64,000 nucleotides of DNA from Pyxidicoccus trucidator (GTDB taxonomy: Bacteria; Myxococcota; Myxococcia; Myxococcales; Myxococcaceae): positions 68,879 to 132,878 of the forward strand of contig NZ_JAAIXZ010000007.1 of NCBI RefSeq assembly GCF_010894435.1, written 5' to 3'. The position numbers were made by a program, and so were the translations under genes. Below are positions 59,627 to 64,000 of the stretch, piece after piece. A model generated the notes under the pieces. It searched no databases. It saw only the letters and a program-made list of their open reading frames with translations, and was not told the origin of the DNA. Each line of letters opens with the position of its first letter. Position 1 is the stretch's first letter.

Positions 59627-60490
59627 TCAGGCCCTGCCCGTCAACCGGTAGTACGCGTGGGGGCGCTTCCAGCGGATGAATGCCTGCGCGAGCACATTCA
59701 TGTTCCACCGGCTCGGCATGTGCTCGAGGACGAACCCCATGTCCTCCTTGAACTGCCTGAGCTGGGCATCCTCGCGTGAGTGCTGACCACTCACGAGCAG
59801 CCGGATTTCTGGTGTCCTCCGGCAGAGCTGCGCGAATTCGAAGACCAGCCCGGTCGAGATGTTCGTCGGCAGCGCCCAGGTGGCGTAGTACGCCTTCACC
59901 GAGTATGCGACGCCATCCACGGCGTAGCTGATGCGAAACCCTCCGAGCCTGTCATCGATGAGGCCGGCGAGCACGCACCAGTGGTTGTCCTGGAAGTACC
60001 TCCTCACCTCCGCGACGTAGTCCGCACGCGAGGGTGGCTTCCGGTGCCGGGTCCGTGAGAGCGCCTCGACGACCAGCTCGTACCCCTGCGCCTCCAGGAG
60101 GTCGGGGCCGGTGAGCTGCACGACGCGCACGAGCCGCTGGCATTTCCGGAGCCTGTTCCTCCGGCTCGAGGAGAGACTGTTGACGTCGTAGCGCTCCAGG
60201 TCCGCCAACCGCATGACGGGAATGCTGCCGTTCGCGGCATTCGCATCCTCTGGCCTCAGCGCCGCCCGGTAACCCCAGCTCAGCCGGGTGGGCCGGGTCG
60301 CCTGCTCCGGCCGCAGGCGCGCCAGCAGATGCACGGGTTGGAAGAACCCGGGCGCTCCCATTTCCTCCCAGGGGCGCCCGCCATGCTCGATGACCCGCGC
60401 ACCTTCCTTGCGCCGACGCTCCGCGAGCCCCTTCTCCGTGAGGACCTCGAAAGTTGCCTTCGAGGCATCACGTACCTGGGATTCTGACAT
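59627..60490 (-). CDS. GNAT/FemAB-like acyltransferase-fold protein
   Basis: ATG 60490; 287 residues, no signal peptide. The central part SSSRRNRLRKCQRLVRVVQL and YELVVEALSRTRHRKPPSR, then NHWCVLAGLIDDRLGGFRISYAVDG, resembles the C-terminal GNAT half of FemAB/BioF2-type proteins that transfer amino acids or acyl groups. The N-terminal half would be the partner GNAT unit but is poorly matched. The substrate is unknown. It stands alone; the 500 bp upstream hold only a membrane-segment remnant on the other strand. Confidence 0.55.
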   Translation of the reverse strand: MSESQVRDASKATFEVLTEKGLAERRRKEGARVIEHGGRPWEEMGAPGFFQPVHLLARLRPEQATRPTRLSWGYRAALRPEDANAANGSIPVMRLADLERYDVNSLSSSRRNRLRKCQRLVRVVQLTGPDLLEAQGYELVVEALSRTRHRKPPSRADYVAEVRRYFQDNHWCVLAGLIDDRLGGFRISYAVDGVAYSVKAYYATWALPTNISTGLVFEFAQLCRRTPEIRLLVSGQHSREDAQLRQFKEDMGFVLEHMPSRWNMNVLAQAFIRWKRPHAYYRLTGRA

Positions 60491-60700
60491 GACCCTTCAA
60501 CCCCTTTGGATATGAGCAGACGTGCATGGCCGGCCGCCCGCGGAGACAGCAGGGACGCGCGGCTCGATGTCAGAATAGGGTCACCTCCGCCTCGCGCGGC
60601 GACTGGCCGTCAATGCCAAGGACTGTCAATCGAATGACAGCCCGCTTCCTCGGAAGGTGCGCGCGTTCCCGGCCGCCTCGACGCCATCCGCACCGGGTAG

Positions 60701-60955
60701 GTGTTCTGCGGAATCCTTTGTATCGCCTGCGTGGTCCTGGGCTGGGCCATCCTGGGGCAGGTGTCACTCACCACCCTGCCGGCCCGGTGCGCCTGGGGTG
60801 GCACGATGGCCATGCTCGGGCTGCTCGGCCGGAGCCCGCTGGATGAGCATTCCTGGCATGCGCCCCTCGTCGCGGTGGTGACGGCGTTCTGCTTCCCGGT
60901 CATCGTGCTCCAGACAGGGGGCTCGCAGAGCCCTCTCTTCTTCCAGGGCTGGTGA
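60701..60955 (+). pseudogene. N-terminal membrane fragment, probably of a sensor histidine kinase
   Basis: An 84-codon frame with GTG start and two or three hydrophobic helices. PLVAVVTAFCFPVIVLQTGG and SQSPLF resemble the TM region of myxobacterial sensor kinases, which often read VLRTGGPxSPLF at this point. The frame stops right after. No kinase domain follows, so this is a remnant. Confidence 0.35.
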
Positions 60956-60963
60956 ACGGAATC

Positions 60964-60993
60964 CGGGCCGCTTCCGTGTTGGGAAGCGGCCCG
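60964..60993 (-). terminator. strong terminator of the S1 protease gene
   Basis: A 12-bp stem: CGGGCCGCTTCC pairs with GGAAGCGGCCCG around a 6-nt loop. It lies 14 nt past the stop codon of the minus-strand protease gene and can also end transcription from the left. Confidence 0.75.
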
Positions 60994-61006
60994 TGTGTCC
61001 GGAGCG

Positions 61007-62962
61007 TCAGTTCGTGCTGTAGGCCACGGTGCCGCTGCAGGCGTTGGTGCCGTAGCAGCCGGCGCGCAGCTGGTAGATGCCGTCCGCTGGCGCGGTGTAG
61101 GTGATGCGCGAGCCCGCGCCGCAGGTGTCGTCGTTGAAGGCCACCTCGGTGCCGCCCGCGTTCACCAGCCGCAGGAAGGTGTCCTGCGGGGTGTACGCGT
61201 TGGGCATCCCGCACGAGCCCACCGTCAGCACCTGGCCGGCGGACAGGATGAGGTCATGGTTGATGGTACCCGTCGTGGCGCTGGCGGTGTTGGCCGCGTC
61301 GTAGACGAACGAGCCGGAGCCGCCGCTGGACGCATAGGCCAGGTTGCCGCTGCACGCCCCGTTGGCGTAGCAGCCCGCGCGCAGCTGGTAGCTGCCCCCC
61401 TTGCCCGCGGGGACGGTGTACTTGATGTTGGACCCCCTGCCGCCACAGGCGTCATCGCTGACCATCAGCTGCACTCCCTGCGGGTCGAACAGCCGGAGGT
61501 AGGTGTCGCCGGTGACGGTGGCGCCCGTCATGCCGCAGGTGCCCACCTGGAGCGTCTGGCCCTCGGTGAGGGTGAAGCGTTGGTCGAAGGTGCCCTGCGT
61601 GGCGGACTGCGTGTTCGCCGCACCGTAGAGGTTGCCACCCAGGCTCCATGCGACGGTGCCGCGACACCGGGTGTTGGAGATGCACCCGGCGTGCACCGAG
61701 TACGTCCCCGTCCCGCCCGCTGGCACGGTGTAGCGCATGAACGTGCAGTAGTTGCCGTAGCTGAACGCGTCGTCACTGAGCAGCACCTGCGTGTTCGCCT
61801 GGTTGTAGAGCCGCAGCACGGTGTCCCCGCTGGCGAAGGCTCCCGGCAGGCCGCACGTCCCGAGGTGCACCGTCTGCCCCTCGGTCAGGTCGAAGTACGC
61901 ATCGGCCGTATTCACTGTGGCGGACTGGGTGTTGGCGCGGTCATACGTCAGCGTGTTGCCTCCGTACGTCTCGCCACAGAGGCGACGGCTGGTGGACACG
62001 GCACAGTACGCGTCGACGGCCGGACGCACGTAGGTGATGTCCTCGCCCCGGCAGCCCGTTTCCGAGCACACGTTGACGAGGTTGCAGCTCCCGTTGGCGA
62101 CGTAGTCCGTTTCACCGCGCACCAGGATGCCGACGAGCGACTGGTAGCGCAGCTCGTACACACCCGAGCCGGAGTTGCCCCCGAAGGTGTCCGTGGTGGC
62201 CACGAAGTAGTCCAGGGTGGCCGCGCGCGGGTCCCGCACGGTTCCGCCCGAGTCAATCTTGTAGGGAATGCCGCTGCCCGAGCCGATGACCGCCACGCCC
62301 TGGGCACTCGCCAGGGCCGCGTTCGCCGGGTTCACCGGCGCCGGGGTGAAGCGCGGCGCGGCGGAGCGGTCCAGCCGGACGATGGCATGGTCCAGGACCT
62401 TCCCGCCCACCGTCCCCAGCTCGCGCACCACCACCGACGAGCAGCTGAAGATGTCCTGCGTCGTCACCGTCTGCGGTCCGAAGGCCGACGCACGGTAGAA
62501 GTTGAAGACCATGCGGGTGTTGGCGCACGTCGAGGCGTTGATGCAATGACCCGCGGTGAGCACCAGGTCGTCGTCGATGAGCGTGCCCGAGCAGTACGCC
62601 CCGGTCGGGTCGTCCAGGAAGCGCTCCGTGGCGCAGAGGTTGTACGCCACACCCAGCGCGGGCCCGGTGAACGTGACGTTGTTCGGGTTGGTCGCGTTGA
62701 TGGCGGACGGACTCATCAGCGCCACCGTGGACTGGTGGGCACGCGCCCGCAGGAACGGGCTGGTGTGCAAGGACACGTCCTGACGGTTGTCGGTGCCGTA
62801 GACGACGCTGTCCTGCCGCGTCTCCAGCTCCGGCTTCCCGTCCGCGACGACCTCGGCCGTGGGGCCTCCAGGCTCCGCGGGCTCACAGCCCGTTGCGAGG
62901 ACGAGACTGCCCAGCAGCGCGCCCAGGACCTGGGCGCGCACTCCGTTTCGAGACTGCCGCAT
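61007..62962 (-). CDS. trypsin-like serine protease with four C-terminal beta repeats
   Basis: ATG 62962 with GAGGGG upstream; 651 residues. Lipoprotein signal ending LATGC (Cys26). The protease domain has His139 (LTAGHCIN), Asp191 (DHAIVRLD) and Ser264 (GGNSGSG), the GNSG form seen in V8/glutamyl-endopeptidase-like enzymes, so its specificity probably differs from trypsin. From about residue 335 come four repeats of about 80 residues, each with a motif such as LTEGQTLQVGTCGM, a DTYLRL strand and YQLRAGCYxNxxCSGxVAY; these are PPC-like domains with paired cysteines, often removed from secreted proteases or used to bind surfaces. Confidence 0.88.
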   Translation of the reverse strand: MRQSRNGVRAQVLGALLGSLVLATGCEPAEPGGPTAEVVADGKPELETRQDSVVYGTDNRQDVSLHTSPFLRARAHQSTVALMSPSAINATNPNNVTFTGPALGVAYNLCATERFLDDPTGAYCSGTLIDDDLVLTAGHCINASTCANTRMVFNFYRASAFGPQTVTTQDIFSCSSVVVRELGTVGGKVLDHAIVRLDRSAAPRFTPAPVNPANAALASAQGVAVIGSGSGIPYKIDSGGTVRDPRAATLDYFVATTDTFGGNSGSGVYELRYQSLVGILVRGETDYVANGSCNLVNVCSETGCRGEDITYVRPAVDAYCAVSTSRRLCGETYGGNTLTYDRANTQSATVNTADAYFDLTEGQTVHLGTCGLPGAFASGDTVLRLYNQANTQVLLSDDAFSYGNYCTFMRYTVPAGGTGTYSVHAGCISNTRCRGTVAWSLGGNLYGAANTQSATQGTFDQRFTLTEGQTLQVGTCGMTGATVTGDTYLRLFDPQGVQLMVSDDACGGRGSNIKYTVPAGKGGSYQLRAGCYANGACSGNLAYASSGGSGSFVYDAANTASATTGTINHDLILSAGQVLTVGSCGMPNAYTPQDTFLRLVNAGGTEVAFNDDTCGAGSRITYTAPADGIYQLRAGCYGTNACSGTVAYSTN

Positions 62963-63083
62963 GCGTGGGTACCCCTCGGGGTGTTGTTCGGCCCCGGGGG
63001 AACGCACTGCGCACGAATCCTTCTCCTACGACGGCCCCCCCCATTCCTCCTTGCTGTGAAGAGGCCGCCTGGATGGGCTCAAC

Positions 63084-64000
63084 TCAGGGCGTGACGGAGA
63101 CCAGCGTGCCCGCCCGGGTGTTGTTGTCGTCAATCAGCTCCGCGATGGAGCTCTGCGGATCCACCACCGCCCCCGCGTAGTACGAGCCTGTCGTGGGCAC
63201 GGACGCCGGGCCCTGCACCGTCAGCACCTGGCACTGGCCGGCGTTGAGGTACGGCGAGGCGGCGTAGCCGACGAAGAAGTCCGGCGAGGGCCCCGTCGGG
63301 CCGTTGGGGGTGATGGTTGCGTCCGCCGACAGGTACACCTCCACCGGCGCGCTGCCACTGACGGTGCCCTGGTTGCACACCGTCACGGAGACGGAGAGCT
63401 GCTGTCCGGACGTGGCGCTGGCCGGCCCCGAGACCGCGGACACGATGAAGTCAGGCTTGTTGCCCACGCCGATGCGGCTGCCGGTCCGGGTGTTGTTGTT
63501 CTCAATCAGCTCGGAGATGAAGCTCTGCGGATCCACCACGGCGCCCAGGTACCAGGCGCCCTCGGTGGAGGCATACGCCGGGCCCTGCACCGTCAGCACC
63601 TGGCACTGGCCGGCGTTGAGGTATGGCGAGGCTGCGTAGCCGACGAAGAAGTCCGGCGAGGGCCCCGTCGGGCCGTTGGGGGTGATGGTTGCATCCGCCG
63701 ATAGGTACACCTCCACCGGCGCACTGCCACTGACGGTGCCCTGGTTGCACACCGTCACGGAGACGGAGAGCTGCTGTCCGGACGTGGCGCTGGCCGGCCC
63801 CGAGACCGCGGACACGATGAAGTCAGGCTTGTTGCCCACGCCGATGCGGCTGCCGGTCCGGGTGTTGTTGTCGTCAATCAGCTCGGAGATGAAGCTCTGC
63901 GGATCCACCACGGCGCCCAGGTACCAGGCGCCCTCGGTGGAGGCATACGCCGGGCCCTGCACCGTCAGCGCCTGGCACTGGCCGGCGTTGAGGTATGGCG
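63084..64000 (-). CDS. CARDB-repeat secreted protein, 5' end outside window
   Basis: The frame is open to the right edge, so the N-terminus is missing; at least 304 codons are visible. It consists of CARDB-type beta-sandwich repeats of 124 residues: KPDFIVSAVSGPASATSGQ, VTVCNQGTVSGSAPVEVYLS, SPDFFVGYAASPYLNAGQ and SISELI-like ends with NNTRTGS. The DNA repeats with a 372-bp period at very high identity, showing recent tandem duplication. CARDB domains are adhesive modules in bacterial surface and secreted proteins. What precedes the repeats cannot be seen. Confidence 0.85.
   Translation of the reverse strand, partial: PYLNAGQCQALTVQGPAYASTEGAWYLGAVVDPQSFISELIDDNNTRTGSRIGVGNKPDFIVSAVSGPASATSGQQLSVSVTVCNQGTVSGSAPVEVYLSADATITPNGPTGPSPDFFVGYAASPYLNAGQCQVLTVQGPAYASTEGAWYLGAVVDPQSFISELIENNNTRTGSRIGVGNKPDFIVSAVSGPASATSGQQLSVSVTVCNQGTVSGSAPVEVYLSADATITPNGPTGPSPDFFVGYAASPYLNAGQCQVLTVQGPASVPTTGSYYAGAVVDPQSSIAELIDDNNTRAGTLVSVTP
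63104..64000. repeat. 372-bp tandem coding repeat
   Basis: Example anchor: ACGGTGCCCTGGTTGCACAC at 63361 and again at 63733. Two full copies plus part of a third are seen before the right edge. Differences are only a few bases per copy. Confidence 0.85.

Overview
The DNA is very GC-rich, third codon positions are almost always G or C, and the coding content is dominated by secreted lipoproteins, repeat-rich extracellular proteins, Ser/Thr kinases and polymorphic-toxin parts. This points to a fruiting myxobacterium of the Myxococcaceae (Myxococcus, Corallococcus or Pyxidicoccus type). I see no complete rRNA or tRNA gene, no CRISPR array and no complete insertion sequence.

Region 1 (1-13.2 kb). 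A partial methyltransferase and a large ELWxxDGT-repeat protein face a complete assimilatory sulfate-reduction operon on the minus strand: cysH, a siroheme dehydrogenase gene, a SUMT gene, cysD, cysN, cysJ, cysI. The genes overlap or nearly touch. The operon takes sulfate to APS, APS to sulfite and sulfite to sulfide, and supplies the siroheme that CysI needs. CysH has the Fe-S (APS-type) cysteines, and CysN carries a C-terminal APS-kinase-like domain that has lost its P-loop, so the route appears to bypass PAPS. Upstream of cysH lie two successive short ORFs, each packed with cysteine codons and each followed by a GC hairpin with a T-rich tail. I read this as two transcription attenuators in series, responding to cysteinyl-tRNA charging. 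This is the most notable item in the window.

Region 2 (13.3-25 kb). Small secreted proteins lead into a beta/gamma-crystallin protein and an M57-type zinc metallopeptidase. Next comes a co-directional cargo island (17.1-23.0 kb): PAAR-like tip protein, DUF6484 protein, AHH nuclease, Imm11 immunity protein, TIGR02270 HEAT protein, a ketosynthase-like protein lacking the catalytic cysteine, and an Imm49-like protein. It looks like a contractile-injection (type VI) effector/immunity module. The island is bracketed by the intact metallopeptidase gene and by a second copy that keeps only its 3' third. A third, almost completely deleted copy lies upstream at 15 kb.

Region 3 (23.4-45 kb). Accessory surface and secreted genes: an RCC1 propeller, a paraoxonase-like hydrolase, a second ELWxxDGT protein, a membrane serine hydrolase and a thioesterase. 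A serpin sits between a subtilisin-like and a trypsin-like protease. A HExxH lipoprotein follows. Two near-identical Ser/Thr kinase genes form a 1,526-bp direct duplication 11 kb apart. Between these are gene remnants: an IS630-like transposase, a methyltransferase tail and a truncated lipoprotein.

Region 4 (45-64 kb). A putative C39-like peptidase with propeller repeats, an orphan Imm11 protein, DoxX, a VOC protein, HflX, an 11-repeat giant lipoprotein, a ricin/FN3/sugar-dehydrogenase fusion, a GNAT/FemAB-like protein, a trypsin-like protease with four C-terminal repeats, and a CARDB-repeat protein that runs off the right edge. A tmRNA-3'-end-like fragment near 57.0 kb may be an old integration scar.

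Functions come from motif reading and memory of families; no database search was run. Identities between repeats are estimates by eye.
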